From NCBI RefSeq assembly GCF_003546865.1, contig NZ_CP023434.1:372001-436000 (forward strand): 64,000 nt of DNA. The letters run 5' to 3'. A program made the translations under genes and the position numbers. Shown here piece after piece: positions 35,607 through 44,515 of the stretch (within the stretch, counting starts at the first letter, position 1; every line of letters begins with the position of its first letter). The notes under the pieces are model-generated. The model worked only from the letters and a program-made list of their open reading frames with translations, was not told the DNA's origin and did not search any database. The DNA comes from Suicoccus acidiformans. GTDB lineage: Bacteria > Bacillota > Bacilli > Lactobacillales > Aerococcaceae.

Positions 35607-37415
35607 ATGTTGTATCCAATTCAAACCCAAACACGGACGCTTATGGACTTAAGTGGTATCTGGAAATTCAAAGTAGATGATAACTTCCAAGATGATCCGG
35701 CGAAGCCTTTAGCAGATGCCTACCGCGTGGCGGTACCAGCTTCTTATAACGATCAAATTCCTGATACAGAATTACGCCAACACGCTGGCTTCTTCAATTA
35801 CCAAACTCGTTTTACAGTACCAAATACCTTAGCGGATGACCGCTTAATCTTACGCTTCGGTTCAGTTACCCATGAAGCCTGGGTATATGTTAACGGAGAA
35901 GAAGTGGCTTACCATAAGGGTGGCTTCACACCTTTCGAGGCTGACATTACAGACCAAGTGACTGATGGAGAGAACTTACTAACGGTCCGCGTTTCTAATT
36001 TACTGGATTACTCAACCTTACCAGTAGGGAACTACTCTGAAACGACGGATGAGAATGGCGGAATTGTTCGCCATGTTGATGAAAATTTTGATTTCTTTAA
36101 TTACTCAGGAATACACCGTCCAGTAAAATTATATTCCGTTCCAGTAGCTCACATTAACGATATTACGATTGTGCCAGTAGTTGACTTAGCCAACCAGTCG
36201 GCCGACGTAAAAGTGACGGTTCAAGCAACAGGGGATTATGATTCCGTGCGCCTGACAATCTTTGATGAAGAGGGCCAAGAAGTGGCGAATGGCGAAGGAG
36301 CGGAAGCCCAGCTTGCGCTTGATCAAGTCAATTTATGGCAACCTTTAAATGCTTATCTGTATACCTTAGAAGTGGCCCTCGTTAAAGATGGGGCAGACCT
36401 TGATGTCTATTATGAAGACTTCGGTGTTCGGGATATCAAAGTGGAGAAAGGTCAGTTCTTAATTAATGGTGAGCCATTCTACTTCAAAGGCTTTGGTAAA
36501 CACGAAGATACTTATGTCAGTGGCCGTGGTTTAAATCAACCATATAACGTCTTAGACGTTGGGTTGATGAAGATGATGAGTGCCAACTCTATCCGCACGT
36601 CACATTATCCGTATTCTGAAGAAATGATGCGCTTGTGTGATCGGGAAGGTATTGTAGTCATTGATGAAGTGCCGGCGGTCGGACTCTTGGATGGCTTCGG
36701 CTTTGATGCTTTGAACCTAGAAGACTTCCAGAATGACAAGACTTGGTCAGTTATGAAAACCCATGAAGCCCATGAACAAGTCTTGCGTGAATTGATTGCC
36801 CGCGATAAGAATCATGCCTGTGTGGTTATGTGGTCCATTGCCAATGAAGCAGCTAACTATGCACCAGGAGCTTACGAATACTTCAAGCCACTCTTTGACC
36901 TGTCGAAAGAACTAGATCCGCAACAGCGTCCGAATACCTATATTGCCATCATGATGTCGACGCCTGAGCATGACTTAACCACCGACTTAGTTGATGTCAT
37001 CTGCTTGAATCGTTACTACGGATGGTATATTGGTACCGGAGACTTGGCTAAAGCTGAAACAGATACTCGCAGTGAGCTCCAAGCATGGCAAGAGAAATAC
37101 CCAGAGAAGCCAATCATGTATACAGAGTACGGGGCAGATACGGTAGCTGGCTTCCACTCAGTCTATGGTGAGCCTTTCTCTGAAGAGTTCCAAGAAGACT
37201 ACTACATTATGAATAGTAAAGTCTTTGATGAAATTAACAATTTCGTCGGTGAGCAATTATGGAATTTCTCTGATTTCCAGACGAAATTCGGTATCCAACG
37301 TGTTCAAGGTAATAAGAAAGGTATCTTCACGCGTGAGCGTGAACCGAAATCTGTTGTCCGCTACTTAACTGATCGCTGGAAGAATATTCCAAACTTTGGG
37401 TATAAGAATCGATAG
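35607..37415 (+). CDS. uidA: Beta-glucuronidase
   Basis: GH2 enzyme releasing D-glucuronate from glucuronides; 602 residues from ATG 35607, 6 bp after AAAGAAGGA (the ATG at 35601 abuts the ribosome site). Sugar-binding jelly roll, immunoglobulin-like and TIM-barrel domains in order. Acid/base Glu414 in WSIANEA and nucleophile Glu507 in YTEYGADT; the carboxylate-recognition NxK motif is in QGNKKGIFTRERE. CLNRYYGWY is typical of GUS. No signal peptide, so it is cytoplasmic, and no glucuronide transporter is visible in the window. Confidence 0.95.
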   Translation: MLYPIQTQTRTLMDLSGIWKFKVDDNFQDDPAKPLADAYRVAVPASYNDQIPDTELRQHAGFFNYQTRFTVPNTLADDRLILRFGSVTHEAWVYVNGEEVAYHKGGFTPFEADITDQVTDGENLLTVRVSNLLDYSTLPVGNYSETTDENGGIVRHVDENFDFFNYSGIHRPVKLYSVPVAHINDITIVPVVDLANQSADVKVTVQATGDYDSVRLTIFDEEGQEVANGEGAEAQLALDQVNLWQPLNAYLYTLEVALVKDGADLDVYYEDFGVRDIKVEKGQFLINGEPFYFKGFGKHEDTYVSGRGLNQPYNVLDVGLMKMMSANSIRTSHYPYSEEMMRLCDREGIVVIDEVPAVGLLDGFGFDALNLEDFQNDKTWSVMKTHEAHEQVLRELIARDKNHACVVMWSIANEAANYAPGAYEYFKPLFDLSKELDPQQRPNTYIAIMMSTPEHDLTTDLVDVICLNRYYGWYIGTGDLAKAETDTRSELQAWQEKYPEKPIMYTEYGADTVAGFHSVYGEPFSEEFQEDYYIMNSKVFDEINNFVGEQLWNFSDFQTKFGIQRVQGNKKGIFTREREPKSVVRYLTDRWKNIPNFGYKNR

Positions 37416-37570
37416 TTTATCTAAGTAAGAAGAATGAGTCAACATACTCGTCCATCTTACTGAAATTATCCAATATTTTTATATTAGTAAATCTATCTAA
37501 CCTTTACTTCATGCTTAGTCAGCTTATTTCTGGAATATTATCCAATTTATAAAGAATATATCTATTTAGG

Positions 37571-37606
37571 AAACCGGTTGACAAAGAATAAGAAACCGAT
37601 TACAAT
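37571..37606 (+). promoter_or_regulatory. Promoter of the LacI-type kdg regulator with two operator-like sites
   Basis: TTGACA (37578-37583), 17 bp, TACAAT (37601-37606). AAACCGGTT (37571-37579) overlaps the -35 and AAACCGATT (37593-37601) overlaps the -10, 22 bp apart. Both share the core of the palindrome in front of kdgK, suggesting autoregulation. Confidence 0.75.
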
Positions 37607-37625
37607 GAATTTAAAGGAGATTCAT

Positions 37626-38606
37626 ATGAAGAAGGTGACAATACAAGATGTAGCAGATTGGGTTGGGGTATCGAAAACAACAATTTCTCGATATATCAAC
37701 GGTAGGTATGACAAAATGAGTGATGAGACAAAATCTCTTATTAAAAGTGCCATCGAAGAATTAGATTATCATCCTAATCGACAAGCCCAGAGTTTAAAGT
37801 CATATCGTAGTTTCTTGATTGGACTTGTGGTTGCTGATATTAGTAACCTTTATACTGCTTATTTGATTCAAGCGATGTTTGATGCCTTAGCTAATAGTCA
37901 GTATCAATTAATTATTATGAACGCAAATAATAATCTCTTGACCGAGCGAGATGCTATCCAGAAATTGTTGAATAATAATATTGATGCACTTATTCTGCAA
38001 CCTGTATCATCCGATTCGAGCAATTATGATTTATTGGCAACTAGTTCATTCCCAATTACTTTATTGGACCGTACGATGAAGGATCAAGAATGGGCAGTTG
38101 TTCAAACCGATAACATCGAGTCAACTAAGCGCCTAGCTAGGTTATTGATAGATAAAGGTTATCAACAGGTAATTCATGTCACTGAGCCAATTAAAGAAGT
38201 TAGTCCTCGTTTTGAAAGATATATGGCGATGAAAGCGGAATTTGAAGAAAAAGGTACTGTTGAGCTTTGGGAGGTTGGAGTCGATTTCCCGTTACTTTCA
38301 GAAAGGCTAAAAGTATTTGAAATTAGTCAAAAAACAGCTTTCTTTGCTGCTAATGGGAATGTTCTTCAGAAATTACTATTAAATTTGAAAGAAACATCTT
38401 TAGTTAATAGTGAATTGATTGGCGTAACTGGCTTTGATGATTGGCGAATAGGGGAGGTAACAACTCCTGCACTAACTGCTATCGAGCAAAATTATAATGA
38501 GTTAGGTCACACTATTATTGAATTAACTCTAGATCAACTTAATGGAGAACCGGTTCAACTTAGACATATTATAAGAAATAATTTAGTTGAGAGAGAATCG
38601 TTATAA
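37626..38606 (+). CDS. kdgR: LacI-family regulator of ketodeoxygluconate genes (KdgR-like)
   Basis: 326-residue repressor. Helix-turn-helix at residues 4-25 (TIQDVADWVGVSKTTISRYI), hinge HPNRQAQSLKSYRS, then a periplasmic-binding-like effector domain (IGLVVADISNLYTAYLIQA, TGFDDWRIGEVTTPALT). ATG 37626 follows AAAGGAG; the in-frame start at 37578 lies within the promoter. Lies between uidA and kdgK-kdgT with matching operators on both sides. By family (Bacillus KdgR) the inducer is probably KDG, which is inference. Confidence 0.85.
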   Translation: MKKVTIQDVADWVGVSKTTISRYINGRYDKMSDETKSLIKSAIEELDYHPNRQAQSLKSYRSFLIGLVVADISNLYTAYLIQAMFDALANSQYQLIIMNANNNLLTERDAIQKLLNNNIDALILQPVSSDSSNYDLLATSSFPITLLDRTMKDQEWAVVQTDNIESTKRLARLLIDKGYQQVIHVTEPIKEVSPRFERYMAMKAEFEEKGTVELWEVGVDFPLLSERLKVFEISQKTAFFAANGNVLQKLLLNLKETSLVNSELIGVTGFDDWRIGEVTTPALTAIEQNYNELGHTIIELTLDQLNGEPVQLRHIIRNNLVERESL

Positions 38607-38619
38607 GGTTCTCTTTGAA

Positions 38620-38637
38620 AGGTTAACCGGTTAACCT
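38620..38637. promoter_or_regulatory. Palindromic operator, first copy
   Basis: AGGTTAACCGGTTAACCT is a perfect 18-bp palindrome with the central CG typical of LacI-family sites. It contains the AACCGGTT core found at the kdgR promoter. Confidence 0.8.
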
Positions 38638-38740
38638 AATTTAGAAAAGGAGGTGGTGCCTCAAAACATACATGTGACTTATGAAAAAACTATAAGAAAT
38701 AATTTAGTTGAGAGAGAATTGTTATAAGGTTCTTTTTGGA

Positions 38741-38758
38741 AGGTTAACCGGTTAACCT
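38741..38758. promoter_or_regulatory. Palindromic operator, second copy
   Basis: Identical 18-bp palindrome in the second tandem unit, 121 bp from the first and 79 bp before kdgK. Confidence 0.8.
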
Positions 38759-38836
38759 AATTTAGAAAAGGAGGTGGTGCCCCAAAACATACATGTGATT
38801 TATGAAAAAACTATAAGAAATATAGGAGGAATTATA

Positions 38837-39793
38837 ATGCTAGATGTTGTAACTTTTGGGGAACCGTTATTTATGTTTTATGCGAATGAGACTGGAGATT
38901 TAGAAGACGTTAATAGTTTCTCTCGAGCGTTGGCAGGAGCTGAAACTAATGTAGTAACAGGTGTTTCAAGATTAGGTATGAAGGCTGGCCAGGTTACCAA
39001 ATTAGGCGATGACATGTTTGGTCGTTTTTTGATTCGAGCAATGGAAGCCGAAGGATTGGACACCAATGGAGTACAAGTTGACCCTAATGAGCGAACTGGA
39101 ATGTACGTTAAAGCGAAAGTTGATCAGGGTGACCCTCCAACTGAATATTTCCGAAAAGGATCCGCAGCTTCGAAGATTTCGCCTGAGGATTTCGATGCTG
39201 AATATTTTAATAATGCACGTCATCTGCACATGACAAGTATTCCTGCCGCGCTATCTGATAGTTCTTTTGATTTTACATTCAAAGTAGCTAAAGAAGTTAA
39301 GCAAATGGGGAAATCTATTTCATTTGATCCTAATTTACGTCCAACACTATGGTCAAGTCAAGATAAAATGATAGATGCTGTGAATGAATTAGTTCAATAC
39401 TGTGATATCTTTTTACCAGGTGTTAGTGAAGGGCAAATTCTCATTAGAAAAGAAGATGCGACGCCAGAAGAAATAGCTCAGTTCTATATTGAGAAGGGCG
39501 TACCGACAGTAGTTGTGAAGGTAGGCGATAAAGGTGCCTACTATGCAACACATGACGGCCAAACAGGCACTGTGCCCGGATATTCTGTAGAAGTAGTTGA
39601 TACTGTGGGGGCTGGTGATGGATTTGCTGTTGGAGTAACAACAGGATTATTAGAAGGTTTATCGTTAGAGGAAGCGATTCTTCGTGGAAATGCTATTGGA
39701 GCTCTACAAGTAAATCATCCAGGTGATAACGATGGATTACCTACACAAGAACAATTAAAAGTATTTATGGATACTCATACACCTGGAGAATAG
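38837..39793 (+). CDS. kdgK: 2-keto-3-deoxygluconate kinase
   Basis: PfkB/ribokinase-family sugar kinase of 318 residues converting KDG to KDPG. N-terminal VVTFGEPLFMFYANETGDLE, FSRALAGAETNVVTG, and the C-terminal PfkB signature DTVGAGDGFAVGV with the catalytic Asp. ATG 38837 is 6 bp after AGGAGGA (38824-38830); GTG starts further upstream fall in the tandem duplication and are less likely. Followed after 15 bp by kdgT. Confidence 0.92.
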   Translation: MLDVVTFGEPLFMFYANETGDLEDVNSFSRALAGAETNVVTGVSRLGMKAGQVTKLGDDMFGRFLIRAMEAEGLDTNGVQVDPNERTGMYVKAKVDQGDPPTEYFRKGSAASKISPEDFDAEYFNNARHLHMTSIPAALSDSSFDFTFKVAKEVKQMGKSISFDPNLRPTLWSSQDKMIDAVNELVQYCDIFLPGVSEGQILIRKEDATPEEIAQFYIEKGVPTVVVKVGDKGAYYATHDGQTGTVPGYSVEVVDTVGAGDGFAVGVTTGLLEGLSLEEAILRGNAIGALQVNHPGDNDGLPTQEQLKVFMDTHTPGE

Positions 39794-39808
39794 AAAGAGG
39801 AAATACAT

Positions 39809-40801
39809 ATGCGTATACTTAAGACAATTCAGAAAATACCTGGAGGAATGGTCGTTGTGCCATTACTCCTTGGTGCAACCCTTAATACACTCTTTCCTAA
39901 TCTAGCAGAATATTTTGGAGGTGTTACGGGTGCTTATATTAATGGAGCTTCGGCAATTTTATTTGCTTTCTTCTTTTGCGTAGGAGCTTCGATTGATATT
40001 AAAGGCAACTCTGGTTATATCGTAAAAAAAGGTTTATTAATCTCTGGAGGCAAAGTCTTATTAGCGGCTTTACTCGGAATAGTTTTAAGTCGAATAATTC
40101 CATCTGAAGGAATCCAGACAGGTATCCTCTCCGGTGTATCGACTTTAGCGATTGTAGCAGCCTTCTCACAAACTAATGGGGGCTTGTATATTTCTATCCT
40201 TGAACCATATGGACGCAATGAAGATATAGCGGCATTTCCATTTATTAGTGTGCAATCAGGACCATTTTTCACTATGATTATTATGGGAATGGCTGGTGTG
40301 GCGAGCTTCCCACTACCTGCATTAATGTCAACCTTACTACCGTTTATCTTAGGGCTAATCTTAGGGACGCTTGATCAGGATATTCGACAAATGTTTGCCC
40401 CTGGCGTGGGTATTCTTATTCCATTCTTCTCTTGCGCGCTAGGCTTTACCTTGGATTTTAGACAGATTATCCAATCAGGTTTATCAGGGATTATTGTGGG
40501 TCTGCTTGTAATATTTGTATCGGGTGGTGTGATGGCATTTCTAGATCGTTATGTGGCTAAATCAGATGGAATTGCGGGATGGGCCGCTGCTTCAACTGCA
40601 GGGGCAGGTGTATCGGTTCCCCATGTCTTAGCTGAATTAGCGCCAGAACAATTTGGTACTATAGCAGAATCAGCTACAGCAATTGTGGCCACGGCAGTGA
40701 TTGTTACTTCAATTCTAACTCCAATTGTTACCAACTATATGGAGAAACGAGCCAGGGTTAAAGGATTACCGGTGGTTCCTAATGAAACAAAAAGTAAGTA
40801 A
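39809..40801 (+). CDS. kdgT: 2-keto-3-deoxygluconate permease
   Basis: Membrane symporter of the KdgT family, 330 residues with about 10 helices; starts MRILKTIQKIPGGMVVVPLL and carries GATLNTLFPN, AAFSQTNGGLYISILEPYG and GWAAASTAGAGVSVPHVLAE. It imports KDG, which KdgK phosphorylates. With uxaC dead, this gives the module an entry point of its own. Confidence 0.93.
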   Translation: MRILKTIQKIPGGMVVVPLLLGATLNTLFPNLAEYFGGVTGAYINGASAILFAFFFCVGASIDIKGNSGYIVKKGLLISGGKVLLAALLGIVLSRIIPSEGIQTGILSGVSTLAIVAAFSQTNGGLYISILEPYGRNEDIAAFPFISVQSGPFFTMIIMGMAGVASFPLPALMSTLLPFILGLILGTLDQDIRQMFAPGVGILIPFFSCALGFTLDFRQIIQSGLSGIIVGLLVIFVSGGVMAFLDRYVAKSDGIAGWAAASTAGAGVSVPHVLAELAPEQFGTIAESATAIVATAVIVTSILTPIVTNYMEKRARVKGLPVVPNETKSK

Positions 40802-40914
40802 AAGGTGATTAGGCTAAGGAGAAACAGACGCTTTATTGCTCTCGATTGTCAATTTAAGTTAGAAACTTTTCACATTATATTATGAGTGATTGAACTTGGT
40901 GACACACTTGTGCT
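40802..40914. other. Short intergenic spacer after kdgT
   Basis: No gene, terminator or promoter recognised; it leads into the IS30 remnant. Confidence 0.3.
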
Positions 40915-41180
40915 AACCACCTTAAGTACCCCCTGAGCTGCTTTTTCTTAAAGTAACACCTAGATTTGTTAGCTTTGTAGCGTTCATAATAGTCGATGAT
41001 AGTCCAACTATCGTCTAAATAATGATAGACATTTTAGACGGTTTGAGCAGATCTTCTTAACTTTTTAGAGACGTTGTAAGCTTTTTCACCGATTTCGTAA
41101 TAGTTTTCTATCCAAGTCAGTTCTTTCGTGGTAAGATGCGTGTAGGCTATTTTGTGTCTTCTTCTTTATTTATGATTGGT
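40915..41180 (-). pseudogene. IS30-family transposase remnant, N-terminal part
   Basis: On the minus strand the frame reads KIAYTHLTTKELTWIENYYE, IGEKAYNVSKKLRRSAQTV, stop, NVYHYLDDSWTIIDYYERYK, ANKSRCYFKKKQLRGYL. This is the helix-turn-helix and start of an IS30 transposase (YxHLTxxER ... AxxLxRxxxTI), with a stop codon and the remaining two thirds missing. Confidence 0.75.
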
Positions 41181-41309
41181 CTCATAAATAGTGTAGCACA
41201 AATAATCTTATTTGTTGTTTTATCTTAATTTTACAATTCAGACTTTTAGTTACGGTTTATTTTTGGAAACTTTAAAAATAAAAGTATGAGTTAAATGAGT
41301 TTTTTAAAC

Positions 41310-41315
41310 TTGACA
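41310..41315 (+). promoter_or_regulatory. Possible -35 element of uxuA
   Basis: TTGACA at 41310-41315; the only -10-like sequence (TATAGG at 41330) is 14 bp away, too close for a standard promoter. Confidence 0.35.
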
Positions 41316-41360
41316 GAAATCAAATAAATTATAGGCTTTACATGACAGGAGGTGAAAAAG

Positions 41361-42425
41361 ATGAAATGGAGTTTTAGATGGTATGGAGAAGGCGATAACA
41401 TTCCACTTCAATATGTTAAACAGATTCCAGAAGTAACAGGAGTTGTTGGGACGTTGCTAAATAAGTTGCCAGGTGATGTTTGGGAAGTTGCCGAAATAAA
41501 CGAACTTAAACAAACGATTGAAGCAGAAGGTATGAATTTAGATGGTATCGAAAGCGTTTCAATTCACGATGCTATTAAAGCTGGAACTGATGAAAGGGAT
41601 TACTATATTGATAACTATATTCAAACTATAAGAAATCTTGCCGAATGTGATGTGAAACTTATTTGTTATAGTTTTAAGCCAATTTTTGGCTGGTTAAAGA
41701 CAAATTTGAACTATGAGGATTTCGATGGTAGTTTAAATTTAGTATATGATCAGTCCATTATAGATAATATGGAACCTAGCGAAGTTTTTTCATATGTCCA
41801 AAAACAAACGAAAGGTTTTGCTTTATCTGGATGGGAAGAAGAACGCTTAGCAAAATTTAATAGTTTATTGAGTCTTTATGATGGAATAACGCGTGAGAAA
41901 TTATTTGATAATTATGCATATTTCATTGATAAAGTTATACCTGTTTGTGATGAAACGGGAGTAAAGATGGCTATCCATCCTGATGACCCACCTTGGGAAA
42001 TATTTGGTTTTCCAAGAATCACAAAAAATTTGGAGGACTTAAAAGCTATCCTCTCTCTCTCAGATTCACCTAATCATGGATTGACTTTGTGCACAGGCTC
42101 TCTAGGCGCTGATCCAGATAATGATTTAGTTCAAATAATTAAAGAAGTTGGAGATAGAATTAATTTTGTGCACTTTAGAAATGTTGAGTTTCTTGGTGAG
42201 CAGAAGTTTAAAGAATGTGCCCACTATTCAATCCGTGGTAATCTTGACATGTACGCCATTATGGAAGCTTTAGTTGAAGTTGGATTTAATGGAGTGATTC
42301 GACCTGACCATGGAAGAACAATTTGGGGAGAGAATGCTCGCCCAGGTTATGGGCTTTATGATCGAGCTATAGGTATTGGTTATATGCAAGGTTTACATGA
42401 AGCTATTTTAAAAAACAGTAAATAA
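41361..42425 (+). CDS. uxuA: D-mannonate dehydratase
   Basis: Converts D-mannonate to 2-keto-3-deoxy-D-gluconate; 354 residues, TIM-barrel metal enzyme. MKWSFRWYGEGD start, KMAIHPDDPPW, NGLTL-type strand (HGLTLCTGSLGADPDND), NFVHFRNVEF and RPDHGRTIWGE are characteristic. ATG 41361 lies 8 bp after AGGAGG; the in-frame GTG at 41352 overlaps the ribosome site. Bracketed by IS30 remnants, so this pair (uxuA, kdgA) probably arrived or moved separately from kdgR-kdgK-kdgT. Confidence 0.94.
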   Translation: MKWSFRWYGEGDNIPLQYVKQIPEVTGVVGTLLNKLPGDVWEVAEINELKQTIEAEGMNLDGIESVSIHDAIKAGTDERDYYIDNYIQTIRNLAECDVKLICYSFKPIFGWLKTNLNYEDFDGSLNLVYDQSIIDNMEPSEVFSYVQKQTKGFALSGWEEERLAKFNSLLSLYDGITREKLFDNYAYFIDKVIPVCDETGVKMAIHPDDPPWEIFGFPRITKNLEDLKAILSLSDSPNHGLTLCTGSLGADPDNDLVQIIKEVGDRINFVHFRNVEFLGEQKFKECAHYSIRGNLDMYAIMEALVEVGFNGVIRPDHGRTIWGENARPGYGLYDRAIGIGYMQGLHEAILKNSK

Positions 42426-42433
42426 AGATTACG

Positions 42434-42465
42434 AACAGTTATGTTGAGAAATATAACTGTTTTTT
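42434..42465 (+). terminator. Terminator after uxuA
   Basis: AACAGTTAT (42434-42442) pairs with ATAACTGTT (42453-42461), followed by TTTTCG. Confidence 0.8.
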
Positions 42466-42555
42466 CGAAAATGATTGTGGATATTTTTAAAATAGATTTT
42501 TGTAATTAAAATAAAAATGATTTCAAGATATTTTAATTAGAAAGTAGGAGAAAAG

Positions 42556-43185
42556 ATGGATAGAAAAGAAATGTTGAATCAACTAGCTGAGGAACAATTA
42601 TTGCCATTATATACCGTTACTGATATGAGTTATTTAGACAAGGTAGAAGAAGTACTTCTTAATAACGGATTAAATTTTATAGAGGTAACGTATAGAAGCG
42701 ACTTAGCAAGTGAAGCCATTAAATATTTTTCAGAGTCTGGCAAATTAATTGTTGGCGCGGGGACAGTCACGAATGTTGAACAAGCTAAAGAAGCGGTAGA
42801 AAACGGCGCGCAATTTATCGTGATGCCAGGAGTATCGATTTCCGTATTAGAATATTGTAAGGAAATTAATTTACCTGTCTTCCCTGGGACAGTAACCCCT
42901 ACTGATATCGTTAAAGTATTAGAATATGATATTGATACGGTAAAATTCTTCCCAGCAAATATTTATGGTGGGCTCGAAGCTATAAAAGCTTTGAGTGGTC
43001 CATTTAATAATGTTAGATTTGTACCGACCGGCGGGGTGAATAAGGACAATGTAGTTGAGTTTTTAGCAAATGATTCAATTTTAGCAGTAGGCGGTTCATT
43101 TATTATTTCAGAGGAGGTAATTATGAAGGATAATGGTGAAACTGCAAATAAAGAGTTAGCAGATATAGTAAATAAAATTAAATAA
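42556..43185 (+). CDS. kdgA: 2-keto-3-deoxy-6-phosphogluconate aldolase
   Basis: Class I aldolase of 209 residues splitting KDPG into pyruvate and glyceraldehyde-3-P (KDPG/KHG family). The Schiff-base lysine is Lys130 in DTVKFFPANIYGG; Glu43 in FIEVTYR, GAGTVTNVEQA, FPGTVTPTDI and PTGGVN are all present. Ribosome site AGTAGGAG before ATG. Last enzyme of the uronate pathway. It has its own transcription start region, being separated from uxuA by a terminator. Confidence 0.94.
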   Translation: MDRKEMLNQLAEEQLLPLYTVTDMSYLDKVEEVLLNNGLNFIEVTYRSDLASEAIKYFSESGKLIVGAGTVTNVEQAKEAVENGAQFIVMPGVSISVLEYCKEINLPVFPGTVTPTDIVKVLEYDIDTVKFFPANIYGGLEAIKALSGPFNNVRFVPTGGVNKDNVVEFLANDSILAVGGSFIISEEVIMKDNGETANKELADIVNKIK

Positions 43186-43523
43186 AAACTTAGTTTCATA
43201 GAACAAATAGAGATAAGTGCCTTCGTATTGTAATCATCAAGTATTTTTTACACTTTTTCTAAGTGGTAAGTTGTATGATCAACGTTAATTTCAAGTTTAG
43301 TTAACCACTGTAAGTATTTTTCACAAACTTAGAACTGTAGCAATCGAGTCTAGACTTTGTGAAACATCGAATTGTTATCATTCTATTTGGGGTGTTCCGG
43401 CATGATACTTGCGATTAGCGAGATGGGACCTTGTTCATCAGAGAAGTTTCTCGAATTGGCCCAATAACATCATATCGGCGGGGCCCCAAGTCAAATGATA
43501 ACGTCTTATGCGGCATTACGTTC
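43186..43523. other. Intergenic, no gene recognised
   Basis: About 340 bp of AT-rich sequence before the IS30 remnant. It has stop codons in all frames and no ribosome site worth reporting; it may hold the decayed IS end. Confidence 0.35.
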
Positions 43524-44350
43524 TTAGTTAAAAGTCCGAACAAATAGTTCATGGGCCGTATAAAAGGCAAATTGCTTACGTGGGGAGCCATTCATCCATT
43601 GTTGAATTCTTTTGAGTTGCTCATCACTGGTGGAGTCAATGCGTGTTCACTTAGGAATAAAACGGCGGATTAGTTTATGTTAATTCTCACTCGTTCCATG
43701 TTCCCAGGAGCTATATGGGTGACAATAATAAATCTGCAGGTAGGCTTCTTAAAGGTCTGAAAGCTCTGTCCCATTTTCTGTTGTGATTGATTTGAACAGA
43801 TACGTTACATCTTCTCCAGAAACTTCTAGAAGCTTCATGACTGCACCTACAACGGCTTGAGAACTTTTCCAAGAGATTAGAACGAGGTACTCAAAGCGCG
43901 TTTGCCTTTCCACGAGTGTCAGTAATAAATCATATTTTGCATCTTTTGCGTCAATGACCGAATGTTTCTTATGTTTCAATCTCTTGAGGTCTTTCTTCAA
44001 TGGTGGTTCCTAATGAACTCGATGTTTGCCTTTGGTTATGAGGAGAGCGTTTCTTGTGAGAAGTTTTCTCAAGCAAATCAATATTCTTCGTCTTCATAAT
44101 ACCGCGATCTATCGAATCATAAAGTATCGAAACACAAGGTAGACCATTATTAGGGAAGAGATGCTCTTTCCTCGTATAGCCCAGGACGGCCTCATGACTC
44201 TACTGAACGTGAAGCATATGCTCATCGGCCCAAATCATGAAGTCGGAGAGTTCAAGCCCCTTGGGATGACGGTCATAAGCAAGGCGTGCCATTTCGTAGC
44301 TAGATTAATCTGCTTCGGCCGAATAAATTTCTTCTTTATATCCTAATTTC
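43524..44350 (-). pseudogene. IS30-family transposase remnant, middle and C-terminal part
   Basis: Minus-strand segments in order: LYDSIDRGIMKTKNIDLLEK, GTTIEERPQEIE, KYDLLLTLVERQTRFEYLVL (DDE core), FKSITTENGTELSDL, YCHPYSSWEHGTSEN and LIRRFIPK ... MNGSPRKQFA. All match IS30 transposases (IDKG, SIEERP, TLVERKTRF, SITADNGSEF, SSWERGTNEN, RKxLG). Several frameshifts and stops, including one after SEN. Dead copy, in the same orientation as the fragment at 40915-41180. Confidence 0.85.
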
Positions 44351-44409
44351 CCCAAAATATAATATCTACGACTTGGTCGATAATATCAAAAACGTTGATG
44401 TTGTCGACT

Positions 44410-44444
44410 GAACTGCCCCCTGTCAAGTAGACAGGGGGCAGTTC
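44410..44444. terminator. Perfect 14-bp hairpin
   Basis: GAACTGCCCCCTGT (44410-44423), loop CAAGTAG, ACAGGGGGCAGTTC (44431-44444), then ATTTATT. It faces the 3' end of the HAD gene. It could be a terminator or a leftover IS end. Confidence 0.6.
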
Positions 44445-44515
44445 ATTTATTACTAGCAAGGGTTTTTATTATTAATTCCTATGAATAATTCATGAGATAT
44501 TATATCTTGGGGACA

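Larger units (their letters stand above)
38570..38811. repeat. 121-bp tandem duplication between kdgR and kdgK
   Basis: Units 38570-38690 and 38691-38811 match with only a few substitutions, and a third partial start (TATAAGAAAT) follows at 38812. Each unit holds the last codons of kdgR (NNLVERESL / NNLVERELL), one palindromic operator and an AAGGAGG ribosome site. Confidence 0.92.

Noticed and set aside
38774-38836. Upstream GTG start for kdgK, adding 21 residues
   Set aside because: That stretch lies in the tandem duplication; ATG 38837 with AGGAGGA at the right distance gives the normal kinase N terminus.
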